From the NCBI GenBank assembly GCA_036725345.1, contig DAIMEJ010000005.1, forward strand, positions 106,702 through 170,701: a DNA stretch of 64,000 bases, given 5' to 3'. The position numbers and the translations under genes were made by a program. Each line of letters begins with the position of its first letter. Position 1 is the stretch's first letter. The stretch is from JAPLJU01 sp036725345 (GTDB lineage Bacteria; Desulfobacterota; Syntrophia; Syntrophales; UBA2192). This document shows positions 24,467 through 33,835 of the stretch, one piece after another. The notes under the pieces are model-generated. The model saw nothing but the letters and a program-made list of their open reading frames with translations. It was not told where the DNA came from and did no database searches.

Positions 24467-25192
24467 CTAGTCTCTGGGAATGAGAACGATTTCTATCCTG
24501 CGGTTTTTCGCCCTCCCCTCTTTCGTCTCGTTGTCCGCCACGGGCTGGAACTCCCCGTAAGCGGCGGTGGACAGTCTGGCCGCGTCTATCCCCCGGGCCT
24601 GGAGAAAGCGGGTGACCGTGATCGCCCGGGCGGCGGACAGTTCCCAGTTGGTGGGGTACACCCGGGCGAGCGCCCCGGTGATCGGCACGTTGTCCGTGTG
24701 ACCCTCGACACGGATCACCTTGTCCCTGGCATCCTTCAGGACATCTACAACCTTCTGGAGGACGGCCAGACCCTCTTTCTTCACCTCCGCCTTACCGGAG
24801 TCGAAAAGAACAGCCTCCACCATGTTTACCGTGAGTTTGCCTTTCAGTTCCGTGATCGTGACCTGTCCCTGGGCAATCTCCGTTTTCATCTTTTCGATCA
24901 TGGCATTGTATTCGCTGCTCACCTCCTGGACCTTCTGCTCCTTCATCATCTCCAGGTCCGCAACCCTTTCCCTTTGCTCGGCCACCTGGACGGCCAGTTC
25001 GTCCACCTTCGCCTTGAGGCTCTCGTTTTCGCCCTTCAGCTCCCTGTTCACCTGCTCCAGGGCCCCGAGCCGCCTGTTGAGGCTCTCCGTTTCCTCCACC
25101 TTTTTCGTGTAGGTGCTCTCAGCCACCATGCAGCCGTACGAGACCAAAACAACCGCAACAGCGATACACAACCGATAAGATTTCCCGAGCAT
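24467..25192 (-). CDS. OmpA/MotB-type peptidoglycan-binding lipoprotein
   Basis: 241 residues from ATG 25192, with AAAGGAGG 7 bases upstream; a longer start at 25246 lacks a site. The lipoprotein signal ends in VSYGC. A long coiled coil (about 25-105, ETESLNRRLGALEQVNRELK onwards) acts as a spacer. The OmpA_C-like domain follows (about 115-241) with VLFDSGKAEVKKEGLAVL, RVEGHTDNVPI, NWELSAARAITVTRFL and AKNRRIEIVL, holding the Asp and Arg that bind diaminopimelate. It likely links the outer membrane to murein. A GDSL esterase gene lies directly upstream on the same strand. Confidence 0.88.
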   Translation of the reverse strand: MLGKSYRLCIAVAVVLVSYGCMVAESTYTKKVEETESLNRRLGALEQVNRELKGENESLKAKVDELAVQVAEQRERVADLEMMKEQKVQEVSSEYNAMIEKMKTEIAQGQVTITELKGKLTVNMVEAVLFDSGKAEVKKEGLAVLQKVVDVLKDARDKVIRVEGHTDNVPITGALARVYPTNWELSAARAITVTRFLQARGIDAARLSTAAYGEFQPVADNETKEGRAKNRRIEIVLIPRD

Positions 25193-25242
25193 CCCGGACC
25201 TCCTTTCAAGGTGAAATCGGATCGATGTTTTTCCCAGCCCCC

Positions 25243-25914
25243 TCACAGGTAGGGCTTCATGGCTTCATGGAAATACTGGGCCATGACCGTGTAGCCCGAA
25301 TCGTTCGGGTGAATGGCATCATGCATGAGCTTCGGGTTCCCCATGATCCCCTTGAGGATATCGGGGATCAGCACAGCCCCCGTCTCTATCGAAACCTCCC
25401 TGTAGCCCTTCTCGAATCCCCTGCTCCAGATGGGCGCCTCGATCCCGCCGATGACGACCAGGGCCCCCTGATTCTGAATCGATGTGACAATCGTCTTCAG
25501 GTTGCTGAAGGCCTGTGAACGGTCCATGCCCCTCATGAGATCATTTCCGCCCAGCGTGATGAGAACGATCCGGGGCGCCCGGGACAGGACGTCCCTGTCC
25601 AGTCTCGCCAGGGCCGAAACCGTCGTGTCGCCCGATCGCCCCGCGTTGATCACCGGTCTGCCGATTCGCTTCGAGAGCTGAGAGGGGTAGTCCATGCCCG
25701 AAGAGGCCCCAAAGCCGGACGTGAGGCTGTCCCCGAAGCAGATGATATTTTCCCCCGCCAGGCGAATTTCACGGACGGGGGAAGCAGGGAAAAAGAACCG
25801 ATAGGCGATAATTATAACAAGAACAGCGACTGTAAAAATCGCTATCTTTCTAAAGACAGAGGACAAAAAACGGTCTCCCGATCGGACGCCCCCGTGAGGC
25901 AGGGGGTCAGGCAC
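25243..25914 (-). CDS. SGNH/GDSL-family lipase/esterase (TesA-like)
   Basis: 223 residues. One N-terminal hydrophobic helix (about 23-40) is a signal anchor, so the enzyme should face the periplasm. Catalytic blocks are intact: FGDSLTSGFG (Ser nucleophile, block I), NAGRSGDTT with the block II Gly, LITLGGNDLMRG (block III Asn) and DAIHPNDSGY with the Asp and His of block V. TesA-like enzymes hydrolyse acyl-CoA, phospholipid or aryl esters; the substrate here is unknown. The OmpA-like lipoprotein gene follows on the same strand. Confidence 0.85.
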   Translation of the reverse strand: MPDPLPHGGVRSGDRFLSSVFRKIAIFTVAVLVIIIAYRFFFPASPVREIRLAGENIICFGDSLTSGFGASSGMDYPSQLSKRIGRPVINAGRSGDTTVSALARLDRDVLSRAPRIVLITLGGNDLMRGMDRSQAFSNLKTIVTSIQNQGALVVIGGIEAPIWSRGFEKGYREVSIETGAVLIPDILKGIMGNPKLMHDAIHPNDSGYTVMAQYFHEAMKPYL

Positions 25915-26147
25915 TTCAAATTTAATTCATATCACTAAAATGAATAAAAGAAGACGTGACTCAGGTCAACAGGAAATTTGAACAGGCAAGCCGGGAGAGC
26001 GGGAGGTTTCATAATCACGAGGCGGCACCCTTGTAAAAATGATTGCTTTCTGCCGAAAGTTGTTATAGAAAACGCTTTTCAAATTCAAGAGAGGACTCCT
26101 TGCCCGGGCTTCGGGCCCTGGCTTCTGAGCCGAAAGGAGGTATGACG

Positions 26148-26630
26148 TTGAACAGGTACGATCTTGTTTTTATTACCCTTGCGGACCTCCCTAACGAGGA
26201 GATCGACGCCATTGTGGAGAAGTATGCCTCGATCGTCGCGAACATGAAGGGCGCCATGATCCGCATCAACCGGTGGGGGAAGAGAAAGCTCGCCTACCTG
26301 ATCCGGAAACAGTCCCGCGGCTTTTACGTCATGATGGACTTTGCCGGCACGGGAGCCATCGTCAGCGAGCTGGAAAGAAACCTCAAATTCGACGAGAAGA
26401 TACTCAAATACATGACGGTCAAGCAGGCCGACGATATCACCCCGGAGGCAATAGAAAAAGCTATATCCGGCGCGCCTGAGACGGAAGAAAAGCCCGCTGA
26501 AACCGCCGAGCAGGAGGCCAGACCGAGGTTCGCGGACAGAAGGGAATTCTCACGTTCGACCGTGCGAAGGCCCAGAAGACCCCGGGAAGAGTCGAAAGAG
26601 AGTGAAAAGGGAGGGAAAGAGCCCAAATGA
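26148..26630 (+). CDS. rpsF: 30S ribosomal protein S6
   Basis: 160 residues. MNRYDLVFITLADLPNEEI and the INRWGKRKLAYLIRKQSRG segment are typical of S6, which binds the 16S central domain with S18. The C-terminal 60 residues are an acidic-then-basic tail longer than usual. Start choice matters: ATG 26142 lies only 1 base after AGGAGG, whereas TTG 26148 lies 7 bases away and gives the normal family N-terminus, so I take TTG. First gene of a ribosomal/replication operon; the rpsR ATG overlaps its stop. Confidence 0.92.
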   Translation: MNRYDLVFITLADLPNEEIDAIVEKYASIVANMKGAMIRINRWGKRKLAYLIRKQSRGFYVMMDFAGTGAIVSELERNLKFDEKILKYMTVKQADDITPEAIEKAISGAPETEEKPAETAEQEARPRFADRREFSRSTVRRPRRPREESKESEKGGKEPK

Positions 26631-26896
26631 CCGCAGACGCGAATCGCAGAGAATCCAGGCCGAGATATGAACGGCGGGTGTATCATAAAAGGAAGGTGTG
26701 CCGTTTCTGCACCAATTCCGATCTGAAACTGACCTACAAGGATCCGGACATCCTCAAGTATTTCCTGACGGAACGGGGCAAGATCATCCCCAGGAGGATC
26801 TCGGGAAACTGCGCCCTGCATCAGCGCAAGATGACGGTTGAAATCAAGAGGGCCCGGAGCATCGCGCTTCTGCCTTTTATGGTAAGCGACACCTGA
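26627..26896 (+). CDS. rpsR: 30S ribosomal protein S18
   Basis: 89 residues. CRFCTNSDLKLTYKDPDILK, then TERGKIIPRRISGNCALHQR, is the S18 core. Three of the Cys of the zinc-binding (C+) form are visible in CRFC and NCALH. S18 pairs with S6 on the platform of the small subunit. Its ATG overlaps the rpsF stop (ATGA), so the pair is translationally coupled. Confidence 0.95.
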   Translation: MTADANRRESRPRYERRVYHKRKVCRFCTNSDLKLTYKDPDILKYFLTERGKIIPRRISGNCALHQRKMTVEIKRARSIALLPFMVSDT

Positions 26897-27047
26897 GCCC
26901 ATAAGTCGCTGCAGCACAATCCCCCGTTATCCAGCCCGGCCTCGCCGCCACTTCCGCCGCGATGAATAAATACCGGTGTCACCCGGCACGCATGATGGCG
27001 GTCATGACGCTGAAGTCGGCCCGCTATGGAGGAACTTCAAGGCGCCG

Positions 27048-28013
27048 ATGGGAGAGAGGAGGCCCGTCCTGGTCAAGGAATTCCTGCTCGGTCTGGGCGC
27101 AACGGCCCTTTTTTTCATCCTGCTCGCCCTGAGCCCCGCGCTCGGGCTGGCGGCCGGTTTCGTCACCCCTCTGCCTGTTGCCCACTTCTATACCCGGCTG
27201 GGAAGGCCATTGGGCCTCTTGTGCTTCGCCTCATCCGTTTTCGCCGCCTGGCTCGGCCTCCGGTACGCCGCTGTCGAGGCAGAGGCCTCATTCTTCGTGG
27301 TCCTCGGAGCGCTGGGTGTTCTCCTGCCGGAGTTCATGCGGCGAAACTGGGGCATTGAGAAGACCGTCATGGCGTCCGCGGCGTCCCTGCTGACACTGAT
27401 CCTCGGGCTGCTGTTTTATTACAGCTGGAGACTCGCCACGCCCGCGACGCAACTCATCGAGACCCATATCAGCGAGAGCCTTCAGCAGAGTCTCCGGTTT
27501 TACGCCGAATTCGGCATGTCCCCGGACCAGATCGAATCCGTCAAGGAAAATGCCCATGAGATCACGCAGACGATCCTGGGCCTCTTTCCCTCCCTGGCGG
27601 TCGTCGGCACTTCTTTTTTCGCCTGGATCAACCTGTTGATGATGCGATCCCTCTTTCAGAAAACCGGTATCCCCTACCCCGATTACGGCGATCTGGCCCG
27701 CTGGAAGATTCCCGACTGGCTGGTGTGGTTCGTCATCGCCTCGGGGGGCATGATGCTCCTGCCGATGCCGGAGATCCAGATGGTCGGCCTCAATGGACTG
27801 ATCATTTTTTTATTCGTCTATTTACTTCAGGGATTTTCCATAGTACACTTCTTCTTCAAAAAAAAGAGCGTGCCGAGATTTCTGCGCACGATATTCTATC
27901 TCTTTCTTTTTGTCTATCAGTCATTGCTCCTCGTCGTGGCCGCCGTCGGCCTCTTCGATATCTGGATTGACTTTAGAAAAATGAACAGACCGCTCAAGGA
28001 TTCCACTGTCTAG
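27048..28013 (+). CDS. DUF2232 (YybS-like) membrane protein
   Basis: 321 residues with about eight hydrophobic segments and one soluble loop (about 130-190: LIETHISESLQQSLRFYAEF, then MSPDQIESVKENAHEITQTI). This is DUF2232, which in many deltaproteobacteria and Firmicutes sits between rpsR and rplI; its function is unknown. I chose Met 27048; a GTG at 26976 would add 24 hydrophilic residues. Conserved position in a ribosomal operon suggests co-regulation with translation, but no ribosome role is known. Confidence 0.75.
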   Translation: MGERRPVLVKEFLLGLGATALFFILLALSPALGLAAGFVTPLPVAHFYTRLGRPLGLLCFASSVFAAWLGLRYAAVEAEASFFVVLGALGVLLPEFMRRNWGIEKTVMASAASLLTLILGLLFYYSWRLATPATQLIETHISESLQQSLRFYAEFGMSPDQIESVKENAHEITQTILGLFPSLAVVGTSFFAWINLLMMRSLFQKTGIPYPDYGDLARWKIPDWLVWFVIASGGMMLLPMPEIQMVGLNGLIIFLFVYLLQGFSIVHFFFKKKSVPRFLRTIFYLFLFVYQSLLLVVAAVGLFDIWIDFRKMNRPLKDSTV

Positions 28014-28058
28014 GGACAACCTTTAGACCCGCTCAATCTCATCCCAAGGAGGCTTTTC

Positions 28059-28505
28059 ATGAAGGTGATTCTGAAAGAGGATGTCGCGTCCCTCGGGAAA
28101 AGAGGCGACACAGTCAAAGTATCCGACGGTTACGCGCGCAATTACCTGATCCCGAAGGGGCTGGGACTGGAGGCGACCGGCAAGAATGTCAGCACCCTCG
28201 AGCACACGAAGAAGATGATCGCCCAGCAATCGGAAAAGGAAAGAAAAAAGGCCGAATCCCTGGTCCAGCAGTACGCCGGCGTCGCCGTGACGATCCCCTG
28301 CAAGGTGGGTGAAATGGACAAACTTTTCGGTTCCGTGACCGGAAAGGATATCGAAAAAGCGCTGGTGGAAAAGGGACTCGAAGTCGACAAGAAGCAGATC
28401 GTCATCGAAGACCCCATCAAGAGCCTGGGGGAGCACAGGGTCAAGATCAAGCTCTACCCGGGTGTCTTCGCCGATATTGCGGTAACCGTCACCCGGGCGG
28501 AGTAA
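28059..28505 (+). CDS. rplI: 50S ribosomal protein L9
   Basis: 148 residues. VILKEDVASLGKRGDTVKVS and DGYARNYLIPKGLGLEAT are the L9 N-terminal domain, followed by the long helix and a C-terminal domain (KLFGSVTGKDIEKAL, then LGEHRVKIKLYPGV). L9 binds domain V of 23S rRNA and helps limit frameshifting. AAGGAGG lies 7 bases before ATG. It is third in the operon, just before dnaB. Confidence 0.96.
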   Translation: MKVILKEDVASLGKRGDTVKVSDGYARNYLIPKGLGLEATGKNVSTLEHTKKMIAQQSEKERKKAESLVQQYAGVAVTIPCKVGEMDKLFGSVTGKDIEKALVEKGLEVDKKQIVIEDPIKSLGEHRVKIKLYPGVFADIAVTVTRAE

Positions 28506-28544
28506 CCTGAAGGGGTGACCCGGGAGACCGGGCAGGGGCAGGGT

Positions 28545-29903
28545 ATGAAAGACATCGATTCGTCGCTCTACAAGGTGCCGCCGCAAAACACCGAGGCCGA
28601 GCAATCGATCCTCGGGGGGATCCTCCTCGACAACCACGCCCTGAACGCCGTTGTCGAGATCCTCGGCGTCAAGGACTTCTACAGCGAGGCTCACCGGAGA
28701 ATTTTTTCCGCCATCCTGGAGCTCTCGGACCGGAACGAGCCCAGCGACCTCATCACACTGAGCAACATCCTGAAGGAAAAGAAGCATCTCGACAGCGTGG
28801 GCGGGGCATCCTATCTGGCCACGCTGGTCGACAGCGTCCCGTCGGCGGCCAACGTGGCCCACTACGCCAAGATCGTCAAGGAAAAATCCATCCTCCGGCG
28901 GCTCATCGGGACGGCCACGGAAATCCTCAACAGGAGTTATCACGCCGGGTCAGAGGTGGACCGCATCCTCGACGAGGCCGAGCAAGCCATCTTCGAGATA
29001 TCGGAACACAAGGTCCGTCCCGCCTTTTTCCCTCTGAAAGAAATCCTCAAGGACAGCTTCCGGACGATTGAGCGTCTGTACGAAAAAAAGGAGCTCGTCA
29101 CCGGCGTCCCCACCGGTTTCGACAAGCTCGACGAGCTGACCTCGGGCCTCCAGAACGCGGACCTGATCATCGTCGCGGGCCGGCCCAGCATGGGGAAAAC
29201 GGCCCTCGCCCTCAACATCGCCCAGCATGCTTCCATCGAGGCCGGGATCCCCGTGGCCATCTTCTCCCTGGAAATGTCGAAAGAACAGCTCGCCCTCCGG
29301 ATGCTGGCCTCCGAAGCCCGCGTGGACTCGCAGAGGATCCGCAAGGGATTCCTCGGGGAATCGGACTGGCCGAAGCTCACCACCGCGGCGGGCAGGCTCT
29401 CCGACGCGCCCATCTTCATCGACGACACTGCGGCCATCTCGGTCCTCGAAATGAAGGCCAAGTCAAGGCGCCTCAAGGCGGAGATGGGCCTGGGACTCGT
29501 GATCCTGGACTACCTGCAGCTCATGAGAGGAGGAGGATACTCGGATACTCGGGAGCAGGAAATTTCCGAGATCAGCCGGTCCCTGAAGGCCCTTTCCAAG
29601 GAACTGAGCGTCCCCGTCGTTGCCCTCTCCCAGCTCAACCGCAAAGTCGAGGACCGGACCAACAAGCGGCCCCAGATGGCGGACCTCCGGGAGTCGGGCG
29701 CCATCGAGCAGGATGCCGATGTGATTTTCTTTCTATACAGGGACGAGGTCTATAACCGCTCCGACGACAATCCGGATAAGGGCATCGCCGAGGTAATCAT
29801 CGGCAAGCAGAGAAACGGGCCCGTGGGGACGGTGAAACTCACCTTCCAGGAAAAATACACCCGCTTTGACAAGATGGCCTTCCACGCGGAAGAGAGCTTT
29901 TGA
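28545..29903 (+). CDS. dnaB: Replicative DNA helicase DnaB
   Basis: 452 residues from ATG 28545 (GTG 28515 is the alternative). The N-terminal domain (VPPQNTEAEQSILGGILLDN) binds primase; the RecA-like motor has Walker A GRPSMGKTALALNIA, Walker B LVILDYLQLM, and the DRESGAIEQDADVIFFL-like sensor region (LRESGAIEQDADV). It unwinds the lagging-strand template as a hexamer. No intein is present at the usual Walker A site. The rpsF-rpsR-rplI-dnaB order is widespread in bacteria. Confidence 0.97.
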   Translation: MKDIDSSLYKVPPQNTEAEQSILGGILLDNHALNAVVEILGVKDFYSEAHRRIFSAILELSDRNEPSDLITLSNILKEKKHLDSVGGASYLATLVDSVPSAANVAHYAKIVKEKSILRRLIGTATEILNRSYHAGSEVDRILDEAEQAIFEISEHKVRPAFFPLKEILKDSFRTIERLYEKKELVTGVPTGFDKLDELTSGLQNADLIIVAGRPSMGKTALALNIAQHASIEAGIPVAIFSLEMSKEQLALRMLASEARVDSQRIRKGFLGESDWPKLTTAAGRLSDAPIFIDDTAAISVLEMKAKSRRLKAEMGLGLVILDYLQLMRGGGYSDTREQEISEISRSLKALSKELSVPVVALSQLNRKVEDRTNKRPQMADLRESGAIEQDADVIFFLYRDEVYNRSDDNPDKGIAEVIIGKQRNGPVGTVKLTFQEKYTRFDKMAFHAEESF

Positions 29904-29916
29904 GGATCTCCCGCAG

Positions 29917-29960
29917 GCCAAAAAAAAAGCCCCGGGGTGTAGCCCCGGGGCTTGACTTTT
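29917..29960. terminator. Bidirectional Rho-independent terminator between dnaB and rpoH
   Basis: Arms AAGCCCCGGGG (29927-29937) and CCCCGGGGCTT (29943-29953). The minus strand exits into a run of Ts, the plus strand into GACTTTT. It separates the convergent dnaB and rpoH transcripts. Confidence 0.85.
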
Positions 29961-29972
29961 CCTTGAACGGGA

Positions 29973-30833
29973 TCAGGCGTTCACAGCCCTTGGATCGCCT
30001 TCCCAGGTCAGGAAGGCAAGCCGCATTTTCTTCAGGGCTTCTTTTTCCACCTGCCGGGCACGCTCGCGGGTAATCTTGAAGCGTTCTCCGATTTCCTGGA
30101 GCGTCTCCGGGGTCTCCGACATGATGCGGTTGCGGATGATGTAACGCTCCCTCTCGCTGAGCTTGGCCAGAATCCCCGCGATGTTGCGCTTGACCAGGGC
30201 CGTCTCCTCTTTCTTGATCAGGCTCTCCTCCTGACTCTCACCCTCGTAGGCGAGGACGTCCCGGTGGCTCAGATCGCCGTCCTCGCTGATGGAGGCGTCA
30301 AGCGACAGGTCCCTGTTGTTCAGGCGCAGGTCCATCTCTTCGATCTCCGTCTCCTTTACGTTCAGGGTCTCGGCGATCTCGGCGAATTCGGGGTTTCGGG
30401 TCGAAAGGTTCTGCAGCTTCTTCTTGGCCTGGTTCAGCTTGAAAAAGAGCTTCCGCTGGGCCTGGGTCGTGCCGATCTTGACCAGACTCCACGTCTTGAT
30501 AATGAAGTTCTGCATATAGGCTCTGATCCACCACACGGCGTAGGAGATCAGGCGATATCCCTTGTAGGGGTTGAACTTCTTCACGGCGTGCATGAGGCCC
30601 ACATTCCCCTCCTGGATGAGGTCGATGAGCTTCACCCCGTAGTTTCTGTACTCATGGGCGATCTTGACCACAAACCGGAGATTTGACGTGACGAGCCTCT
30701 CGGCAGCCTCCATATCGTTGTATTTCCTGAATCGAACCGCTAACTTGAACTCCTCATCAGACGTCAAGACCTGAAAGCGGTTGATCTCGGAAATGTAAAT
30801 ATCAAGGGAATTGATATTTGCGGGCACAGACAT
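29973..30833 (-). CDS. rpoH: RNA polymerase sigma-32 factor
   Basis: 286 residues of a group 3 sigma-70 family member. Region 2 shows DLIQEGNVGLMHAVKKFNPY and YRLISYAVWWIRAYMQNFI. The RpoH box QRKLFFKLN (126-134) distinguishes it from other sigmas. Region 4 ends in LQEIGERFKITRERARQVEK. It directs heat-shock transcription. TAAGGAGG precedes ATG and a near-consensus promoter lies 40 bases upstream. Divergent from clpB, a likely target, so the shared 344-base spacer is probably a control region. Confidence 0.95.
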   Translation of the reverse strand: MSVPANINSLDIYISEINRFQVLTSDEEFKLAVRFRKYNDMEAAERLVTSNLRFVVKIAHEYRNYGVKLIDLIQEGNVGLMHAVKKFNPYKGYRLISYAVWWIRAYMQNFIIKTWSLVKIGTTQAQRKLFFKLNQAKKKLQNLSTRNPEFAEIAETLNVKETEIEEMDLRLNNRDLSLDASISEDGDLSHRDVLAYEGESQEESLIKKEETALVKRNIAGILAKLSERERYIIRNRIMSETPETLQEIGERFKITRERARQVEKEALKKMRLAFLTWEGDPRAVNA

Positions 30834-30868
30834 GCCTTTTTTCCTCCTTAAGTTTTTCCGAATCTATG

Positions 30869-30896
30869 ATTTTAATAGGCAATTCGAAACTGTCAA
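30869..30896 (-). promoter_or_regulatory. Sigma-70 promoter of rpoH
   Basis: Minus strand TTGACA (plus 30891-30896), 16-base spacer, TAAAAT (plus 30869-30874). It has the same boxes and spacing as the phasin promoter. Confidence 0.75.
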
Positions 30897-30984
30897 GCTT
30901 TTTTTAATGGGTCCCGAAGAATAGATTGTCCGGAAACATATTGTTTTTCAATGCTTTTCCTTCTCTCAAGAACTATTCCTTTTC

Positions 30985-31013
30985 TTGACATCCCCCTCTA
31001 TTGTGCTTAATTT
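30985..31013 (+). promoter_or_regulatory. Candidate promoter of clpB
   Basis: TTGACA (30985-30990), 17 bases, TAATTT (31008-31013), giving a leader of about 155 bases before clpB. I see no good sigma-32 pair (CTTGAA / CCCCAT) in this spacer. The rest of 30834-31177 holds only the divergent rpoH promoter. Confidence 0.5.
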
Positions 31014-31177
31014 AGGGACGTAAAACCCCGGTGTGGAATCGGCAATATATTGAAATCTTTAAATTTTACCCGAAACGGTCCCAAAACCCTGTGACCGCAT
31101 CCACCGCCGACGGGGCGAAAGAAGTAATTTCGTTTTTTCTTATTTTCCGAATATTTGGATACTGACAAGGAGACGCC

Positions 31178-33802
31178 ATGAGATTTGAGAAACTGACCGT
31201 GAAGGCACAGGAAGCCCTTCAGGAATCCCAGCGCATCGCTTCGCGGTTCCAGCACCAGGCCGTCGATGTGGAACATCTCCTTCTGGCCCTGCTGGGCCAG
31301 CCCGGAGGCGTCGCCACGGCGCTTCTGAAGAAACTCGGGGCAGACCCGGGCGTCATCCGCGGGGACCTCGAAAAAATCCTCTCCCGGCTTCCGAAGGTCA
31401 CCGGGGGCGGCGACGGACAGGTATACATGTCCACGAGGCTCAACAAGGTCCTTGAAGCGGCTTTTGCCGAGGCGACCCGCATGAAGGACGATTACGTCAG
31501 CATCGAACACATCCTCGTTGCCATGGCGGACGAAAAGGAGGGGGTGGCGGGACAGATTCTGAACAGGGCCGGCGTGATGAGGGATGCCATCTTCAAAGCC
31601 CTCATGGACATCCGCGGGAGCCAGAGGATCACCGATCAGAATCCTGAAGAAAAATACCAGGCCCTCGAGCGCTACGCCAGGGACTTCAACGAACTCGCCC
31701 GTAAGGGCTCCTTCGACCCCGTCATCGGGCGCGACGAGGAGATCCGCAGGATCATGCAGGTCCTCTCGAGGAGAACGAAGAACAATCCCTGCCTCATCGG
31801 CGATCCCGGCGTGGGGAAGACGGCGATCGTCGAGGGCCTCGCCCAGCGCATCGTGAACGGCGATGTACCGGAAAGCCTCAAGAACAAGCGGGTCATCGGT
31901 CTGGACATGGGTGCTCTCGTCGCCGGGTCCAAATACCGGGGGGAGTTCGAGGACCGACTGAAAGCCGTCCTCAAGGAAATCCAGGACGCCCAGGGGGAGA
32001 TCATCCTCTTCATCGATGAAATTCACACCGTCGTCGGCGCGGGAGCCGCCGAGGGCGCCATCGACGCATCCAACATGCTGAAGCCCGCCCTCGCCCGCGG
32101 CGAGCTTCGGTGTATCGGCGCAACGACGCTGGACGAGTATCGAAAGAACATCGAGAAGGACCCGGCCCTCGAGCGAAGGTTCCAACCCATCCTGATCAAG
32201 GAGCCCACGGTGGAGGACACCATCGCCATCCTGCGCGGGCTCAAGGAGAGATACGAGGTCTACCACGGTGTCAGGATCAAGGACTCGGCCATCGTGGCCG
32301 CGGCGACCCTGTCGGATCGCTATATCGCCGACCGCTTCCTGCCGGACAAGGCAGTCGATCTCATCGATGAGTCGGCATCGAGGCTGCGCATCGAGCTCGA
32401 CAGCCTGCCGGCCGAGATCGACACGCTGGAAAGGCGTATCATGCAGCTCGAGATCGAGCGACAGTCCCTGAAGGACGAGACGGATCCGACGGCGAAGGAA
32501 AGGCTGGAGAAGCTGGACGACGAACTCGGAAAACTCAAGGAAAACCGAGACGCCATGAAGTCCCGCTGGTCCGCGGAGAAGGACCAGATCAAGAAGATCC
32601 AGGTCATCCGGGGACGGATCGAGGATCTGAAGAACGAGGAGGTGACCGCCCAGAGGGAGGGAAACCTGTCCCGGGCGGCGGAAATCCGCTACGGGAAACT
32701 CGTGGAACTCAACCGGGAGCTGGAAAAGGAACAGGCGGCGCTCGGCGAGGTCCAGAAAGACCAGCAGATGCTCAAGGAGGAGGTGGATGCCGAGGACGTG
32801 GCCGAGGTCGTGGCCAAATGGACGGGCATCCCCGTCTCGAGGATGATGGAGACGGAGGTCCAGAAGCTCATCCGGATGGAGGAGCGTCTCCAGCAGCGGG
32901 TCATCGGGCAGGAGGAGGCCATTCAGGCCGTCTCCAGCGCCCTGCGCAGGGCCCGCTCGGGGCTGGCGGACCCGAACCGCCCCATCGGGTCTTTCATCTT
33001 CCTGGGGCCCACGGGTGTCGGCAAGACGGAACTCGCCCGGGCACTGGCGGAGTTCATGTTCGACGACGAACAGAACATGATCCGGATCGACATGACGGAG
33101 TTCATGGAAAAACACTCCGTGGCGAGACTCATCGGCGCCCCCCCGGGGTACGTGGGGTACGAAGAGGGGGGTTACCTGACGGAGTCCATCCGGAGAAAGC
33201 CCTACGCGGTGATCCTCTTCGACGAGATCGAGAAAGCCCACCCCGATGTCTTCAACATCCTGCTGCAGATCCTCGATGACGGGCGGTTGACGGACGGCCA
33301 GGGACGGACGGTGGACTTCAAGAACACCATCGTCATCATGACCTCGAACCTGGGCGGGCAGTGGATCACCGACCCCTCCATGAGCGAGGGCGACCGGAAG
33401 ATCCGCATTCTCGACACGCTCCGTACGACCTTCAAGCCGGAATTCCTCAACCGGATCGATGACATCATCGTCTTCCGATCGCTCACCATCAGCGACATCA
33501 ACCGGATTATCGACATCCAGGTCCGTCTTCTCAACAGGCGGCTCGCGGAGAAGCAGCTTACCATCGAACTGACCGACGAGGCCAAAAAACAGCTCTCGAA
33601 AGCGGGCTACAGCGCCACCTACGGCGCCAGACCCCTGAAACGGTCGATCCAGAAGATGATCCTGGATGCCCTGGCCGTGAAACTTCTGGAAGGGGGCTTC
33701 GCCGAGGGGGAACACATCGTGGTGGACATTACACCGGCAGGTGAGGTATCCTTCGGCCGGAAAAGTGAACCGGCCTCCGGACGGAAGGCCTCTCGAAAAT
33801 AA
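31178..33802 (+). CDS. clpB: ATP-dependent chaperone ClpB
   Basis: 874 residues, full length. The N domain (RFEKLTVKAQEALQESQRIA) is followed by AAA-1 with Walker A GDPGVGKTAIV and ILFIDEIHTVVGAGAAEGA. The ClpB-specific coiled-coil middle domain spans about 410-530, and AAA-2 has GPTGVGKTELARALAEF and VILFDEIEKAHPDVFNILLQ. It is a hexameric disaggregase that works with DnaK to pull proteins from aggregates. The ClpP-binding loop of ClpA/X is absent, as expected. AAGGAG lies 7 bases before ATG. Divergent from rpoH and followed by htpX: a heat-shock neighbourhood. Confidence 0.97.
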   Translation: MRFEKLTVKAQEALQESQRIASRFQHQAVDVEHLLLALLGQPGGVATALLKKLGADPGVIRGDLEKILSRLPKVTGGGDGQVYMSTRLNKVLEAAFAEATRMKDDYVSIEHILVAMADEKEGVAGQILNRAGVMRDAIFKALMDIRGSQRITDQNPEEKYQALERYARDFNELARKGSFDPVIGRDEEIRRIMQVLSRRTKNNPCLIGDPGVGKTAIVEGLAQRIVNGDVPESLKNKRVIGLDMGALVAGSKYRGEFEDRLKAVLKEIQDAQGEIILFIDEIHTVVGAGAAEGAIDASNMLKPALARGELRCIGATTLDEYRKNIEKDPALERRFQPILIKEPTVEDTIAILRGLKERYEVYHGVRIKDSAIVAAATLSDRYIADRFLPDKAVDLIDESASRLRIELDSLPAEIDTLERRIMQLEIERQSLKDETDPTAKERLEKLDDELGKLKENRDAMKSRWSAEKDQIKKIQVIRGRIEDLKNEEVTAQREGNLSRAAEIRYGKLVELNRELEKEQAALGEVQKDQQMLKEEVDAEDVAEVVAKWTGIPVSRMMETEVQKLIRMEERLQQRVIGQEEAIQAVSSALRRARSGLADPNRPIGSFIFLGPTGVGKTELARALAEFMFDDEQNMIRIDMTEFMEKHSVARLIGAPPGYVGYEEGGYLTESIRRKPYAVILFDEIEKAHPDVFNILLQILDDGRLTDGQGRTVDFKNTIVIMTSNLGGQWITDPSMSEGDRKIRILDTLRTTFKPEFLNRIDDIIVFRSLTISDINRIIDIQVRLLNRRLAEKQLTIELTDEAKKQLSKAGYSATYGARPLKRSIQKMILDALAVKLLEGGFAEGEHIVVDITPAGEVSFGRKSEPASGRKASRK

Positions 33803-33835
33803 AAAAATTTGCCTGATTCAAAAGGGAGGAATTGA

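Noticed and set aside
31007..33715. 902-codon open frame on the strand opposite clpB
   Set aside because: It lies antisense to a complete clpB. Long antisense frames are expected in GC-rich genes; the translation has no known motif and no ribosome site.
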